NCBI RefSeq assembly: GCF_947488135.1
Contig: NZ_CANKYW010000002.1
Location: 248,001 to 312,000, forward strand
Length of the DNA stretch: 64,000 nucleotides
Reading direction: 5' to 3'
Source of the DNA: an uncultured Marivita sp.
Lineage (GTDB): Bacteria > Pseudomonadota > Alphaproteobacteria > Rhodobacterales > Rhodobacteraceae
The position numbers and the translations under genes are program-made. Under the pieces are notes generated by a model. That model was not told the origin of the DNA and did not search any database. It was given only the letters and a program-made list of their open reading frames with translations. Positions 49,975-60,115 of the stretch are shown piece by piece; the first letter of the stretch is position 1, and every line of letters begins with the position of its first letter.

Positions 49975-50096
49975 GGTTCCTGTAGCCAACAGGAAGGGAA
50001 CCGGGGTGTTGAGCCCCGCATCCGGTTTTGCATTTGGGAACCTATCAAAACCGGATCTGGCGACCCAAGCGATATCTCTACCGCTTGGGAATCGTA
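49975..50096 (-). promoter_or_regulatory. tandem hairpins in the pufC 3' region
   Basis: Between the pufC stop and the terminator-like stem lie CCCAAGCG/CGCTTGGG (50064-50071 with 50082-50089), ATCCGGTTTT/AAAACCGGAT (50020-50029 with 50047-50056), a GGGG/CCCC hairpin near 50003-50016, and a GGTTCC/GGAACC stem enclosing CCTG/CAGG (about 49974-50002). Such arrays protect 3' ends of puf mRNA from exonucleases. No ORF is seen here. Confidence 0.6.
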
Positions 50097-51173
50097 TCAG
50101 GACTCGGGATCGGTGAGGGCCAGTTCCGGCCATTCATCGATCACGTTGAGACCTTGCAAAGGCTGCTGGTAGCCTTTGTGGCATGTCTTGCAGGCGGCTT
50201 TTGGTGCGTCAGCAAAGACCGGGCCAAGACGTTCTTCGGGATACAGTCCTTCGAGCGGAACAAGCCAATCGTTGTTGATTTCCTGAACCATGGTGATCCC
50301 CAGCATTTCCGTTGCCCATTGCGGCGTCACTTGCTCCGGGTCGTAGAACGCGCGGCTGTTGTGACAGAACACGCAGTTCACGCCGAGCGAGTTGGACACA
50401 TAGTTCATGAGGCTGAACGTGCGTTCCGTGTCCTGCCAAGTCGGATAACCCTCTTCCGACGGATATGCGGCGACGTGAGCCTCAAGATCGTGAACTCCGA
50501 TGCGACCGTAATCGAGAAGGTAGGACTCGAGCGCGTCGGACGGCAGTGAGGTGTACTGGCTTTGCACTGTCACGCGGTTCTGCACCGCAGCCCATCCGCC
50601 AGCGGCCTCGTTCACCGGACCAAGCCTGAACCAGATCTCGCTCGGAACCGCTTGGCCACGGTGACAGGTGTAACAGTTCACCCCCACCACCGCGTTCGAT
50701 TGTACGTGGCCGATCCAGTCTTCGTTGATGGATTGGACCATGCCCACCATCGTGTACGCGATCTGGGTCTGGTAGTTGTCCGGGTCTTCCATCAGGTCGG
50801 GAATACCTGTCCAGGACCGCATCGCCACGACAAGTCGGGCGTAGTCTTCGTCCGATATGTTGCCCAAGGCGGGTGGCACGTTCTGCAACGCTTCGGCGCT
50901 GACCCCGGCGATATCTTCTTCCGTGATATCGTCGCGGCGCAGATACCCGGCGATTGTCGGATCTGCGTCACGGACTTCGCTGACGAATTCCGGCACGGAC
51001 ATGCCGGTGCCACGCGGTCCGGTTTGCAGACTGTCGGTCTTGAACGGTTGGCCGACGACAACGATGAAGGCGGCGACGGTGACGGCCACTCCGGCCGCCC
51101 CCACAAGGATCGCCGGACCGTAGATGTTGGTCGGGTTATCCCTGTTCCATGTATTGAACCACTTGGGAAGCAT
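50097..51173 (-). CDS. pufC: reaction-centre cytochrome c subunit, triheme form
   Basis: Periplasmic cytochrome that re-reduces the special pair. It has 358 residues. Only three CxxCH motifs are found: CYTCH (167-171), CVFCH (267-271) and CKTCH (328-332). The place where the first haem motif lies in tetrahaem relatives reads WTGIPDLMEDPDNYQ, without Cys or His. The N-terminus has a hydrophobic helix (about 18-40) but no lipobox Cys, so it is likely anchored by an uncleaved helix. The start overlaps the pufM stop (TGATG). pufX is absent. Confidence 0.95.
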   Translation of the reverse strand: MLPKWFNTWNRDNPTNIYGPAILVGAAGVAVTVAAFIVVVGQPFKTDSLQTGPRGTGMSVPEFVSEVRDADPTIAGYLRRDDITEEDIAGVSAEALQNVPPALGNISDEDYARLVVAMRSWTGIPDLMEDPDNYQTQIAYTMVGMVQSINEDWIGHVQSNAVVGVNCYTCHRGQAVPSEIWFRLGPVNEAAGGWAAVQNRVTVQSQYTSLPSDALESYLLDYGRIGVHDLEAHVAAYPSEEGYPTWQDTERTFSLMNYVSNSLGVNCVFCHNSRAFYDPEQVTPQWATEMLGITMVQEINNDWLVPLEGLYPEERLGPVFADAPKAACKTCHKGYQQPLQGLNVIDEWPELALTDPES

Positions 51174-52162
51174 CAGTTCGACTCCTGTCCAATGAAGCCC
51201 TGGTACGTGGTGCCAAACGCTTCGTATCCGTAAGAGCCGTCATACATCGGAGCGAAGTGATGCTCCTGGGCCCAGATGAACCAGTTGTCCACAACGGTGC
51301 CGGTCAGAAGAATGCCGATGCCGCCGGTGATCGGGGTCAGAACCGCGAACCACCACGCCCAGCGGTGGATGCCTTCCATCGTGGCGTTGAAGCCCATCGT
51401 CCAGCGCCAGAACAAGGCGGCGCGTTCGGTGGCGGTGCCACGGTCCACGATCTGTTCCAGTTCCCGGTCGCCGCCATAGCGGGTGACAGCCAGAATGGTC
51501 GCGCCGTGCATCGCGAAAAGCAGGACAGAGCCATACAGGAACACGATCGAAAGCGCGTGGAACGGGTTGTAATAAAGGTTGCCGTACCGGATCGAAAACG
51601 CGGTGGTCCAGTCGAGGTGCGGGAAGATCCCGTAAGGCACCGCTTCTGACCAAGACCCCATCAGGATCGGACGGAAGAGACCCAGCACAAGGAACAGCCA
51701 GATTGCAGAGCCAAACGCCCAGAAGACGTGTTTGCCCATCTTGTGTTCCATGGCGAGCAGATAGGTCCGTGCCCACCAGCTCATCACCGACACCAGCAAG
51801 AAGAAGCTGGCGATGATGTACCATCCACCATCGTTCAGCGGTGGAATGCGCAACCCGTATTCCGGGCTTGGCGGTTCGAGCGCGAGCCAGAACAGCTGAC
51901 GGATGAACTCGGGGATCGACCAACCGACCTGGGCCAGCATGTTCAGGCCGATGATGTTCAGCGCGAGGATACCCGTCGCGAGGGACACCATCCCGGTCCA
52001 ACCAAGCCAAACGGGGCCAAGCTGTGCGTTGCCGATCCAGCCGATCAGGGTCGAAAAGCCGGGTCGGCCCATGCGTTCCTGACCGGATTGTTCGGTCTCC
52101 ATGCCCCATTCAGGTGTGCCCTGAACCTGGACCTGTGTGAAAATGTTTTGATATTCAGCCAT
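51173..52162 (-). CDS. pufM: photosynthetic reaction centre M subunit
   Basis: Core subunit with five membrane helices that, with PufL, binds the bacteriochlorophylls, bacteriopheophytins, quinones and iron. It has 329 residues. The histidine-bearing stretches [16 protein letters not shown] and [16 protein letters not shown] provide special-pair and iron ligands. The ATG at 52162 ([15 protein letters not shown]) is the family start. It lies 2 bases downstream of pufL and overlaps the pufC start. Confidence 0.98.
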   Translation of the reverse strand: MAEYQNIFTQVQVQGTPEWGMETEQSGQERMGRPGFSTLIGWIGNAQLGPVWLGWTGMVSLATGILALNIIGLNMLAQVGWSIPEFIRQLFWLALEPPSPEYGLRIPPLNDGGWYIIASFFLLVSVMSWWARTYLLAMEHKMGKHVFWAFGSAIWLFLVLGLFRPILMGSWSEAVPYGIFPHLDWTTAFSIRYGNLYYNPFHALSIVFLYGSVLLFAMHGATILAVTRYGGDRELEQIVDRGTATERAALFWRWTMGFNATMEGIHRWAWWFAVLTPITGGIGILLTGTVVDNWFIWAQEHHFAPMYDGSYGYEAFGTTYQGFIGQESN

Positions 52163-52164
52163 GA

Positions 52165-53004
52165 TTACATCCCCACATTGGCGCCCCAGATGGGCAGTTC
52201 GAGCCACCAGTTCCACCACTCGGGCCAGCCTTTCGTCCAGACGGGACCAGAGATGATGATACAGATCGCGGACCAGAAACCGGCGTTCAGCGCGAGAAGC
52301 AGACCAACGCGGTGGATACCAAGTGTTCCGACCGAGTAGCCGATGAAATCACGAAAGAAGGTATCTTCGTGATCCGGCGTCTTCATCTCTTCACCCTTTT
52401 CGGGGTTCGCCGCCGACAGGATCAGGCCACCATGCAGCGCAAGCGCCAGGGTGGTGGTGAAGAAGAACGTCACCGCGATCATGTGGGCCGGATTGTAATG
52501 GAAGTGCAGATAGGCGTAGCCCGTGTTCGACACCCAGTCGAGGTGGCTGAAGATGCCATACGGGAAGCCATGCCCCCAGGCGCCCATGAGGAGCGGCCGG
52601 AAGATCACGAGGGTCATGTAAGCGAAAATCGCGACGCTGAAGGCGAACGGTACGTGATAGCCGATCCCCAGCTTGCGGCAGATTTCCACTTCGCGCAGCG
52701 CCCAGCTACAGAAAGCGCCCACTGCGCAGAACGTGATGATCTGCCAGAGGCCACCTTCCATCAGCGGTGCCATGCCCAGACCGTAACTCAGGTCGGGCGG
52801 CGCGATGTTGATGAGCCATGGATTGAATGTGCCTTGATCAGCCGCTCCCCACAGAATGAGGATCGTGCCGAGCAGAGCGAAAAAGGCGGTCGTGACTCCG
52901 AAGAAGCCTACGTAAAAAGGCCCAACCCAGAAGTCGAACAGATCGCCGCCGATCAGCGTCCCTCCGCGGACGCGGTATTTCTTTTCGAAGCTGAGCAGCG
53001 CCAT
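52165..53004 (-). CDS. pufL: photosynthetic reaction centre L subunit
   Basis: Core reaction-centre subunit with five membrane helices. It has 279 residues. It begins [20 protein letters not shown] and contains [20 protein letters not shown] and the C-terminal [18 protein letters not shown], with the expected histidine ligands. The start at 53004 follows GGAGATTAAGAAG. An upstream in-frame extension of 12 codons is rejected. A hairpin pair in the pufA-pufL gap probably lowers its mRNA relative to pufBA. Confidence 0.98.
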   Translation of the reverse strand: MALLSFEKKYRVRGGTLIGGDLFDFWVGPFYVGFFGVTTAFFALLGTILILWGAADQGTFNPWLINIAPPDLSYGLGMAPLMEGGLWQIITFCAVGAFCSWALREVEICRKLGIGYHVPFAFSVAIFAYMTLVIFRPLLMGAWGHGFPYGIFSHLDWVSNTGYAYLHFHYNPAHMIAVTFFFTTTLALALHGGLILSAANPEKGEEMKTPDHEDTFFRDFIGYSVGTLGIHRVGLLLALNAGFWSAICIIISGPVWTKGWPEWWNWWLELPIWGANVGM

Positions 53005-53076
53005 CTTCTTAATCTCCGCGTTTGCCGGCGCGTCCCTCAAAGAGGTGCAGCCGTCATGTTTCAGTTCGGTTTTGCC

Positions 53077-53133
53077 GCGGGCGGTCCGGAATCGGGTGCC
53101 GCCCGCAGCGATCTTTTGAGCTCTTCCGAGCTC
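53077..53133 (-). promoter_or_regulatory. pufA-pufL intercistronic hairpins
   Basis: GCGGGCGG/CCGCCCGC (53077-53084 with 53099-53106) and GAGCTC-TTCC-GAGCTC (53118-53133). On the mRNA the second has a GGAA tetraloop. In Rhodobacter, hairpins at this position stabilise the upstream pufBA segment so that LH1 exceeds reaction centres; the same role is inferred here. Confidence 0.7.
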
Positions 53134-53141
53134 GCGAGCAT

Positions 53142-53297
53142 TTACATGCCAGCGGCTGCTGCGGTTTCGAACCAGTTGATGCCGTTGGACAGCACCACCA
53201 GGTGAATCATTGCAGCCAGCAGGAAGAGGAAGACGCCCTGCGCGACAAACACGCGACGGGGATCAAAGATGAGCCAGATCTTGTAGAACTTTGCCAT
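53142..53297 (-). CDS. pufA: LH1 antenna alpha polypeptide
   Basis: A 51-residue single-helix antenna protein. [17 protein letters not shown] at the N-terminus leads into the membrane helix with the bacteriochlorophyll-ligating histidine in [10 protein letters not shown] (His32), then [23 protein letters not shown] precedes the ATG. It is too short for most gene callers' defaults. The gap to pufB is 14 bases; the pufL hairpins follow. Confidence 0.97.
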   Translation of the reverse strand: MAKFYKIWLIFDPRRVFVAQGVFLFLLAAMIHLVVLSNGINWFETAAAAGM

Positions 53298-53311
53298 TTT
53301 CTAATCCTTCC

Positions 53312-53461
53312 TCAGAACCACGGGCGCCAGATGAAGGTTGCGAGGTGTGCAACCACTGCAACCGCCGAGAACAGCCAAAGGCCGCTCATGTAGACGGAAT
53401 GCAGCTCCTGGGCCTGCTCGTCAGTAAGACCTGTGAATGACAGGTCGGTATTATCAGCCAT
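53312..53461 (-). CDS. pufB: LH1 antenna beta polypeptide
   Basis: A 49-residue antenna protein beginning [20 protein letters not shown], with the conserved residues of LH1 beta ([10 protein letters not shown], and the bacteriochlorophyll-ligating His39 in [14 protein letters not shown]). GGAGGAAA lies upstream of the ATG. It is the first structural gene after pufQ, from which it is separated by about 117 bases containing two GC-rich hairpins. Confidence 0.97.
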   Translation of the reverse strand: MADNTDLSFTGLTDEQAQELHSVYMSGLWLFSAVAVVAHLATFIWRPWF

Positions 53462-53578
53462 GAACTTTCCTCCGGAACGTTATGCTGACGCCGCACTCCC
53501 TGCGGCCGGGTCCATCGGGGCTTGCGCCCCTCAGGTCCTGTCCACCCCGCCGGGTGGCCAGTCTCGTGATCTCGACCA
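53462..53578 (-). promoter_or_regulatory. pufQ-pufB leader with hairpins
   Basis: On the reverse strand this 117-base gap carries CCACCC-GGCG-GGGTGG and GGGGC-GCAA-GCCCC stems before the pufB SD (GGAGGAAA). In Rhodobacter this region is a processing and 5'-stability site of the puf mRNA; the same is inferred. No ORF is seen. Confidence 0.5.
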
Positions 53579-53806
53579 TCAGGCCGAGAAAATCAGGGGC
53601 GTGATCCGATCCGCTTCGCACCATGCGCGGGCCAATGGGCCGCGCAGGTTGAGCGTCTGTTTCTGGAACACATCGAGCATCCAGATCGCGGTCGCGAAGG
53701 GGATCGCGACGATGAAGATGATGCTGAAATAAACCAGGAACTCGGTTCCGCGTTTTGTGTGACCGTGCTTGTGAGGGCGCGTGTCAGAAGAGGTGAAATC
53801 CGTCAT
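53579..53806 (-). CDS. pufQ: PufQ, puf operon assembly/bacteriochlorophyll-related protein
   Basis: A 75-residue single-helix protein (helix about 24-45, [20 protein letters not shown]) ending [21 protein letters not shown], the family C-terminus. PufQ is required for normal bacteriochlorophyll and complex levels in Rhodobacter, though its exact role is unresolved. The start overlaps the bchZ stop (ATGA), so puf transcripts can continue from bchCXYZ. The puf promoter proper probably lies within bchZ. Confidence 0.92.
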   Translation of the reverse strand: MTDFTSSDTRPHKHGHTKRGTEFLVYFSIIFIVAIPFATAIWMLDVFQKQTLNLRGPLARAWCEADRITPLIFSA

Positions 53807-55269
53807 GTGGTCGGTCCTCCTTGGGATTTGGACAGGGCCTGAACCGTCTCGAAGACGACGCGTTCAGCACCTTGTTTCAGGGCTGCGGCCTCTGCGGCAT
53901 CGCGCAGGTTCTTGGCGGCAGAAATTCGAGTGAGCACCGGATGCTCGGAAACGATCCGGTCCAGTTCGGCTTGCGCATCGGTGTCCCAAGGGAAATCCCG
54001 GCGCAGCGGTGTGAGGGTGGCATCCGCCCGATCCATTTCCGTGCCCAGCGGCAGGATATGGAACAGCGCATCGAAGAGGCCGTTGCAGACTTCCTGAAGC
54101 AGGTAGGTCGCGCCTGCATAGCCCATCATCGGTGTTCCGGTATGCCTGCGGATCGCGGCCCCAGGGAATGACGCAGGAATGAATGTCGGCTGCGGGCCAT
54201 GCCCCGCCTTCATTTCGGCCAGGTACATCTTTTCGTTGATCGATCCCATCAGTACCAAGGGCTTCTTGGTGTGGATCATCGACCGCACTTCTTCGTTGTT
54301 GGTCTTCGCCCCGGCAACGCGGGCGACGGCAAAGGCGCAGGGCAGGCCAAGATCACCTTCGAGATAGTTGCGGATGCCACGGGCATAGGTCTCGTTCGCG
54401 ACGATCCCAAAGGATGCTGTCGCAAAGAAGTCCTGCGTGACCGAGCGCCAGAGGTCCCAGACGGGCTTCAGCGTCGAATGCTTTTCCTGTTCGATGAACG
54501 GTTCCGGATCGAGACCCAGCATTTCTCCCAGCTTGCGCAGGAACTTTGTGGTGGAATCCATGCCGATGGGCGCTTGGAGGTACGGCTTGCCCAAGCATTC
54601 GCACAGGCCGCGACCGAATTCGCGATACATGCAGATGTTGACGTCAGCGTTCACGAGGTTCCGCATCTCGGCCAGATGTACGCCCAGCGGCATAACCATG
54701 TTGACCTCGGCCCCCATGCCTTCGACCAGACGCCGGATCTCGGCAAGATCAGACGGCATGTTGAACGTGCCATACATCGGGCCAAGGATATTGACGCGCG
54801 GTTTGGCATCTTCTTCGCGCTTCTTCTCGGGCGGCATACGACCCTTGGTCATGCCGAATTCCGTAAAGATCCACGTCATCGCGCGATCCGCGCTTTCCCA
54901 CTGATCCTCGTCGATGGTCCGTGGCAGGAACCGCTGAAGGTTCGTGCCCATCGGAGTCACACCACCGCCGATCATCTCGGCGATCGACCCAGTAACCACG
55001 ACCGCAGGTAGAGCTGGATCGAGCACACCCCAGGCGCGCTTCATCGCGCCCTCGGTCCCCTCTCGACCCAGCTCCTCCTCACCGAGGCCAGTCACCACGA
55101 TAGGGAGTTCATGCGGAGGAAGCGCGTCAGTGTAGTGCAAAACGGATGTGACAGGCAGGTTTTCGCAGCCGACCGGTCCGTCGATGACAACTTGCAGACC
55201 CTTGACGGCAGTAAAGGCGTAAACCGCCCCCCAATAGCCGCCCGCGCGGTCATGATCCTGGATCAGCAT
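53803..55269 (-). CDS. bchZ: chlorophyllide reductase subunit Z
   Basis: Catalytic subunit of chlorophyllide a oxidoreductase (COR), which reduces ring B. It has 488 residues. The nitrogenase-like blocks [20 protein letters not shown] and [20 protein letters not shown] are typical. It overlaps bchY by 7 bases and pufQ by 4 bases. Confidence 0.96.
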   Translation of the reverse strand: MLIQDHDRAGGYWGAVYAFTAVKGLQVVIDGPVGCENLPVTSVLHYTDALPPHELPIVVTGLGEEELGREGTEGAMKRAWGVLDPALPAVVVTGSIAEMIGGGVTPMGTNLQRFLPRTIDEDQWESADRAMTWIFTEFGMTKGRMPPEKKREEDAKPRVNILGPMYGTFNMPSDLAEIRRLVEGMGAEVNMVMPLGVHLAEMRNLVNADVNICMYREFGRGLCECLGKPYLQAPIGMDSTTKFLRKLGEMLGLDPEPFIEQEKHSTLKPVWDLWRSVTQDFFATASFGIVANETYARGIRNYLEGDLGLPCAFAVARVAGAKTNNEEVRSMIHTKKPLVLMGSINEKMYLAEMKAGHGPQPTFIPASFPGAAIRRHTGTPMMGYAGATYLLQEVCNGLFDALFHILPLGTEMDRADATLTPLRRDFPWDTDAQAELDRIVSEHPVLTRISAAKNLRDAAEAAALKQGAERVVFETVQALSKSQGGPTT

Positions 55270-56837
55270 TTCACACCCCCGTTCGCGGCGATGCGTGCCT
55301 TTTCGGCGCGTTCGAGCTTCTTGAGGTTTTGGGCGCGGTAGTCGGGACGCAGGTTCGGGGATTTTTCCCAGACGCCAGCCGTGTCACCGGTACCGACACC
55401 TTCGAAAAACGCCTTCATGTCGTCCATGCGAGACTTGCCCGCGATGGCTGCGTTGATCACTTCGGCCAATGATCCTGCCCCGGCCGGCCCCATAAGCGGA
55501 CGGGCCGAAATCAGGTTCGTGTAGTAGAGACCGGGAATGCCCATCTCCTTGGCCTTCTGCACGACCGGAGTTGTGCCGATGGCAAGATCGGGCTTAACGG
55601 CTTCCATCGCGGCGCAGTCGTCTTCGAGCGACGCGCGATAGGTGACCTTGATGCCCTTGCTTTCCAACCACTCGCGATCCGGCTCGGACCACTTGGTCCG
55701 TGGGCAGGCGGTGCCGACATAGCGCAGGTCTGCGCCACTTTCGACCAACAGGCGCGCGACCAGCAACTCCGACCCTTCGTAACCGGACAGCGTGATCGTG
55801 CCCTTGATCGGCATGGCCGCAAGCGCGCCCTTGATTGCTGGCAGGAACGCGTTTTGTGCAGCGGCGATTTGGTCTTTCGGGATGTTGAACGCATCACCGA
55901 TGTTCGCAAACCAAGCGGCTGTGCCGTCGTGGCCAACCGGGGCAGAGCCGACGATCGGGCGACCCGCCGCTTCGAATTCACGAATTGCGGCGGTGTAGAA
56001 AGGATGGATCGCTGCGACGACACCGCAATCCAGTGCTGCGTACAATTCGCGCCACTCACGGCAGGGAACCACGGGGCCAGCCGCAAGACCCATCGGGGCC
56101 AGCATCGCACCGATCATCATGGGATCAGCCGGGAACATTTCGCCCAGAAGGGCGACGGTCGGACGATCCGACTTGCCGCCATCGGGGGCTTGCACCGGAC
56201 CTGCCTTCACCTCTTCACGGGCGTAGTTGAGCATCGCTCCGGCAAGAACATCTTTCGCCTCGGCGTGGGTCGGGATACCGAAACCGGGAACGTCGATGCC
56301 GACGATCCGAACGCCGTTGATTTCTTTCGGAAGCAGACGCAGCGGCACCCCGGAGGCGGTGGGCACGCACAGGTTGGTCACGACAATCGCGTCGAACCGA
56401 TCCGGGTCGGCCATTTCGTGAACGCTGTCTCGGATATCTTCGTACAGCTTGCCAGTCACCAAAGTCTCGGAATTAAACGGCACATATCCAACCGAGCGAC
56501 GTGCGCCATAGAAGTGAGACACAAAGGTCAGACCGTAAACGCAGCAGGCCGATCCCGACAGGATCGTAGCTGTGCGTTTCATCCGGAGGCCAACACGCAG
56601 CGACCCGAAGGCCGGACACATGGATTGCGGCTGGTCGTGCGGGCCTTTCGGATAATCCTTGGCGAACTGGTCCAGCATCTCGGAATTGCCCGCCATGCGT
56701 GCGGCCTTTTCCATTTCGGAGCCCGAGTGACACCCAAGCCCATCCGCCAGCACCGGCGCATCGGGGGCGTCGACCCGTGGTTCCCCACGGATCACCTCAA
56801 CCTCTGCCGTCTCGTCGTATGTTGCTTCGTTTGTCAC
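55263..56837 (-). CDS. bchY: chlorophyllide reductase subunit Y
   Basis: Partner of BchZ in the catalytic component of COR. It has 524 residues. Cysteine-bearing stretches [20 protein letters not shown] and [20 protein letters not shown] provide iron-sulphur ligands, and [14 protein letters not shown] is typical. The first 40 residues are acidic and variable. The gap from bchX is 49 bases. Confidence 0.96.
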   Translation of the reverse strand: MTNEATYDETAEVEVIRGEPRVDAPDAPVLADGLGCHSGSEMEKAARMAGNSEMLDQFAKDYPKGPHDQPQSMCPAFGSLRVGLRMKRTATILSGSACCVYGLTFVSHFYGARRSVGYVPFNSETLVTGKLYEDIRDSVHEMADPDRFDAIVVTNLCVPTASGVPLRLLPKEINGVRIVGIDVPGFGIPTHAEAKDVLAGAMLNYAREEVKAGPVQAPDGGKSDRPTVALLGEMFPADPMMIGAMLAPMGLAAGPVVPCREWRELYAALDCGVVAAIHPFYTAAIREFEAAGRPIVGSAPVGHDGTAAWFANIGDAFNIPKDQIAAAQNAFLPAIKGALAAMPIKGTITLSGYEGSELLVARLLVESGADLRYVGTACPRTKWSEPDREWLESKGIKVTYRASLEDDCAAMEAVKPDLAIGTTPVVQKAKEMGIPGLYYTNLISARPLMGPAGAGSLAEVINAAIAGKSRMDDMKAFFEGVGTGDTAGVWEKSPNLRPDYRAQNLKKLERAEKARIAANGGVKC

Positions 56838-56886
56838 GTTTTCAACTTCTCATTTGGTTCCCAAGAGGCGGTCAGGGGGCTAGCCG

Positions 56887-57888
56887 TCACGCGTCGTCGT
56901 AGATCACTTCCAAAGACTCGGCCGGGGCCGCGTTTTTGCCGCGCATGTCCGTGTCGGTTGCGGGCACAAGCGTGTACCCGGCGCCAGTTTCGGACCCGTC
57001 GAACAGCTCAAGAAGTTGGTCCTGATTCAGGGGAGCGGGGCGCACGGGCGGCGCTTCGCCCACGTTCAGACCAAGCTCGGCAAAAAGGCTTCCCCAGGGG
57101 GACGCATCAGTGCCAACGATCTGGTAATTCGCGGATTTCTTGCGCAGGTCGTCATCCTGCGGGATTGAGGCCAGAACGGGGATTTTGACCGCCTCGGCAA
57201 AAGCCTGCGCCTCGCCCGAGCCGTCATCCTTGTTGATGACAAGACCGGCCACACCCACATTGCCACCAAGACGGCGGAAATATTCGACAGCGGAACAGAC
57301 ATTGTTCGCGACGTAGAGCGATTGAAGATCGTTCGACGCGACAAGGATCACCTTCTGCGCCATGTCACGCGCGATCGGCAGGCCGAAGCCACCGCAGACG
57401 ACATCGCCCAGGAAGTCGAGCAAGACGTAATCGAAATCCCAATCATGGAAGCCCAGCTTTTCAAGCAGCTCGAACCCGTGGATGATCCCACGGCCACCAC
57501 AGCCACGACCCACTTCCGGTCCGCCAAGCTCCATCGCAAAGACACCGCCGCGCTTGAAGCAGACATCGCCGATCTTCACCTCTTCCCCGGCCAGCTTCTT
57601 CTTGGTCGAGGTTTCGATGATCGTCGGGCAAGCCTTGCCGCCGAACAGCAGAGAGGTCGTGTCGGATTTGGGATCACAGCCGATCAGCAACACCCGCTTG
57701 CCCTGTTCGGCCATCATGTGGCTGAGATTCGCGAGCGTGAAGGATTTGCCGATCCCGCCCTTGCCATAGATCGCGATGATCTGGGTTTTCTTGGTGGCCT
57801 CGGTGGGCAGCACATCGGCAAGATCTTCGTTTGCCTCGTCACGTAGGCGCTGGTCGAAGTCTTTGAGATTTGGAACGTCGTCTTTCAC
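56887..57888 (-). CDS. bchX: chlorophyllide reductase iron protein
   Basis: ATP-hydrolysing electron donor of COR, homologous to NifH and BchL. It has 333 residues. The P-loop is [10 protein letters not shown], and the cluster cysteines are in [12 protein letters not shown] and [10 protein letters not shown]. The charged N-terminal extension (about 35 residues) and C-terminal tail distinguish BchX from BchL. The start overlaps the bchC stop by four bases. Confidence 0.97.
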   Translation of the reverse strand: MKDDVPNLKDFDQRLRDEANEDLADVLPTEATKKTQIIAIYGKGGIGKSFTLANLSHMMAEQGKRVLLIGCDPKSDTTSLLFGGKACPTIIETSTKKKLAGEEVKIGDVCFKRGGVFAMELGGPEVGRGCGGRGIIHGFELLEKLGFHDWDFDYVLLDFLGDVVCGGFGLPIARDMAQKVILVASNDLQSLYVANNVCSAVEYFRRLGGNVGVAGLVINKDDGSGEAQAFAEAVKIPVLASIPQDDDLRKKSANYQIVGTDASPWGSLFAELGLNVGEAPPVRPAPLNQDQLLELFDGSETGAGYTLVPATDTDMRGKNAAPAESLEVIYDDA

Positions 57889-58826
57889 GAAGGCGTCTCC
57901 CAGTTGAGGATCATTTTCAGGCAGGTCGGATCCTCGAACGCCGTGCGATAGGCGTCCGGAGCATCGGTCGCTGCCGCTTGATGTGTGATAAGGCCGTCAA
58001 GGCTCAGCGCGCCGTTCTCGACCAGCGTCCGTGTGGCCGCGAGATCATCGCGCGCCCATTCGGCGGCCACGCGGAACCGCGCCTCTTTCATGAAGGCGGG
58101 CGGGAAGGCGAATTGCAGCGGCTGGGTGTAGAAGCCGGCAAGCACGATCTCACCACCTTTGGCGATCCGACCGACAAGATCGTTCAGCAATCCGCCATTG
58201 CCGCTTGCGTCGTAGATCGACCGATAGTCCCTGCGGTCGTCGGCATCGGGATGCTTGACCTCGTACCCGTCGGCACCGTCGACACGATCGGGATTGATTT
58301 CCCAGACGGTTGGCGCTGGGGCGCCTGCGGCGATGGTGAGACGAGCGAGCAGCCGACCGAGAACACCGTGCCCGACGATCAGATCGGGCACCGTCTTGTC
58401 GAGCCCAGCCATCGCATGACGCGCCGTCGCTGCCAGGGCGAGAAGAGCACCCTGAGCGCCCAGCGCCCGGTCGATCCGAGTGACGCGATCCTGCGATGTG
58501 ACCAGGCGATGCGTCGCGCCGCCGAACAGGCCGAACACGCCATCATAGCAGTTCGCACCCGGCACGAAGACATGATCTCCGGGCTTGTACCCGGTATTCG
58601 CACCCGCCTCGACGACTTCGCCGGACGCTTCGTAGCCGGGAATGAGCGGATATCCCATACCCGGAAACGGCGGCATGTCACCCGTCCAAAACAGCTTTTC
58701 CGTCCCGGTCGAAATGCCGGAATGAGCGATGTCCACCACCAGATCGTCAGGACCGGGATCGTTGAGTTGTACGGTTTTGAGAGCAAGGGTCTTGGGTGCG
58801 TTCAGCACAATGGCGTTCGTTTGCAT
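57885..58826 (-). CDS. bchC: bacteriochlorophyllide a dehydrogenase
   Basis: Oxidises the 3-hydroxyethyl group to acetyl, the last ring modification of bacteriochlorophyllide a. It has 313 residues of a zinc-type alcohol dehydrogenase fold ([20 protein letters not shown] and the [12 protein letters not shown] block). Two PpsR palindromes lie 73-115 bases upstream, so it probably heads the bchCXYZ-puf transcription unit, with further read-through from crtEF. Confidence 0.95.
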   Translation of the reverse strand: MQTNAIVLNAPKTLALKTVQLNDPGPDDLVVDIAHSGISTGTEKLFWTGDMPPFPGMGYPLIPGYEASGEVVEAGANTGYKPGDHVFVPGANCYDGVFGLFGGATHRLVTSQDRVTRIDRALGAQGALLALAATARHAMAGLDKTVPDLIVGHGVLGRLLARLTIAAGAPAPTVWEINPDRVDGADGYEVKHPDADDRRDYRSIYDASGNGGLLNDLVGRIAKGGEIVLAGFYTQPLQFAFPPAFMKEARFRVAAEWARDDLAATRTLVENGALSLDGLITHQAAATDAPDAYRTAFEDPTCLKMILNWETPS

Positions 58827-58898
58827 CCTTACCTCCTCCGGTTCGAGTGCGACGGTTTCCTAGAATCGAATCCGGGGTGTCATCGGCACGTCTTCATG

Positions 58899-58916
58899 TG
58901 TCAGTTTATTCTTACA
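58899..58916. promoter_or_regulatory. PpsR/CrtJ palindrome, bchC site 1
   Basis: TGTCAGTTTATTCTTACA fits TGT-N12-ACA exactly. It lies in the 148-base gap between the bchC start and the crtF stop. Confidence 0.82.
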
Positions 58917-58924
58917 CACATATC

Positions 58925-58942
58925 TGTCAACTATATTAGACA
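58925..58942. promoter_or_regulatory. PpsR/CrtJ palindrome, bchC site 2
   Basis: TGTCAACTATATTAGACA fits TGT-N12-ACA exactly. It lies 8 bases from site 1, the close spacing described for cooperative PpsR/CrtJ binding at bchC. Confidence 0.82.
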
Positions 58943-58974
58943 CTTTGGAATGGAAAACACTGGTCTCGCAGGTT

Positions 58975-60114
58975 TCATGGCTTTGCAGCGGTCAGTGTGG
59001 TGGTCACAAACGGGCGGCGCGAAGGATATGTTTTGACGCTCGTGAAACCTGCATCGCGGCACAGAGCCCCGATCCTGTCGGCGCTGCGTACAGTGCCGGT
59101 CTGCAACGCCATGCAGTAGAAACTGAAATACACATCGCCAGCGATTTCCGGCGTTGTGCCGCCGGACATCGGTTCTGAAACCAGTAGCTGCCCGCCTTTC
59201 GGAAGTGCCTCGAAAACCTTGGCCAGCAACGCGACGACAGTGTGATCCTCGTGGTCGTACAGCACTCGGATCACAGAGATCACATCCGCGCCCTCAGGCA
59301 GCGGATCGTCACGAAAGGAGCCGGGAACAAAGTTCAGGCGGTCGCTTGCTTTCGACGCGCGCAGACGCGTCGTGGCGTTTGGCGCAACCGCAGGAAGGTC
59401 AAATACGGTCGCTTCAAGCTTCGGATACTTCAGAGCGGCAGCCTCGGCGAACACGCCGTACCCTCCGCCGATATCCAGAAGATGCCGAGCCTTGCCCAGG
59501 TCGACGCTGGCCAGCGTGTCCGCAGCAACAATCTCTTGCGACCGCGCCATCAGGTCGGAATATCTGTCGGAGGTGTCCGCGTCGGTCGCGTTGCCCGCGC
59601 CAAACACGTAAGGCCAGAAAGCTGCGAGTTCCGTGTCAACGTCGCCTCGCAACAAAGCGACCGGATCGCTGAGATCCCGGTAAAACGCAGCGTGATGACG
59701 GATCATGTCCTCAAGCCCCGGAACGCCGATCATCGCAGCGCCCTTGCGGGCCAAAGCATACCGGCCCGCACGATCGCGTTTGGTCAGCTTCATCGCTGTG
59801 GCTGCCATCAGAAGACGGTCCATTTTCTCGGATCGCAGTCCCAAGACCTGCGCCAGCTGATCGGCGCTTTGGGCACCCTCCATCAGCCGATGCAGAACGC
59901 GCAACTCAACCAAAGCGAAAAGAATCTGCGATTTGACGAAGCCCTGAACGATATCGAAAAGCTCAGCCCCATCTTTCGCAGCTGTTCCACGTGTCAGGGG
60001 AAACGAGGACGCCCAGCGCTGAAATGCGGGCCGAGCAATGATCCGCATCAGACGGGTGCGAAGCCCCAGCTTTGGACGGTATCCAACAGGCGGGATATCC
60101 GAGGCCAGCGCCAT
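58975..60114 (-). CDS. crtF: demethylspheroidene/hydroxyneurosporene O-methyltransferase
   Basis: SAM-dependent methylation of the C1 hydroxyl in spheroidene synthesis. It has 379 residues. The SAM motif LLDIGGGYGVFAEAA, the winged N-terminal dimerisation part (VLGLRSEKMDRLLMAATA) and the ISVIRVLYDHEDHTVVALL block are typical of plant-like O-methyltransferases. One base separates it from crtE upstream. Confidence 0.94.
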   Translation of the reverse strand: MALASDIPPVGYRPKLGLRTRLMRIIARPAFQRWASSFPLTRGTAAKDGAELFDIVQGFVKSQILFALVELRVLHRLMEGAQSADQLAQVLGLRSEKMDRLLMAATAMKLTKRDRAGRYALARKGAAMIGVPGLEDMIRHHAAFYRDLSDPVALLRGDVDTELAAFWPYVFGAGNATDADTSDRYSDLMARSQEIVAADTLASVDLGKARHLLDIGGGYGVFAEAAALKYPKLEATVFDLPAVAPNATTRLRASKASDRLNFVPGSFRDDPLPEGADVISVIRVLYDHEDHTVVALLAKVFEALPKGGQLLVSEPMSGGTTPEIAGDVYFSFYCMALQTGTVRSADRIGALCRDAGFTSVKTYPSRRPFVTTTLTAAKP

Positions 60115-60115
60115 T

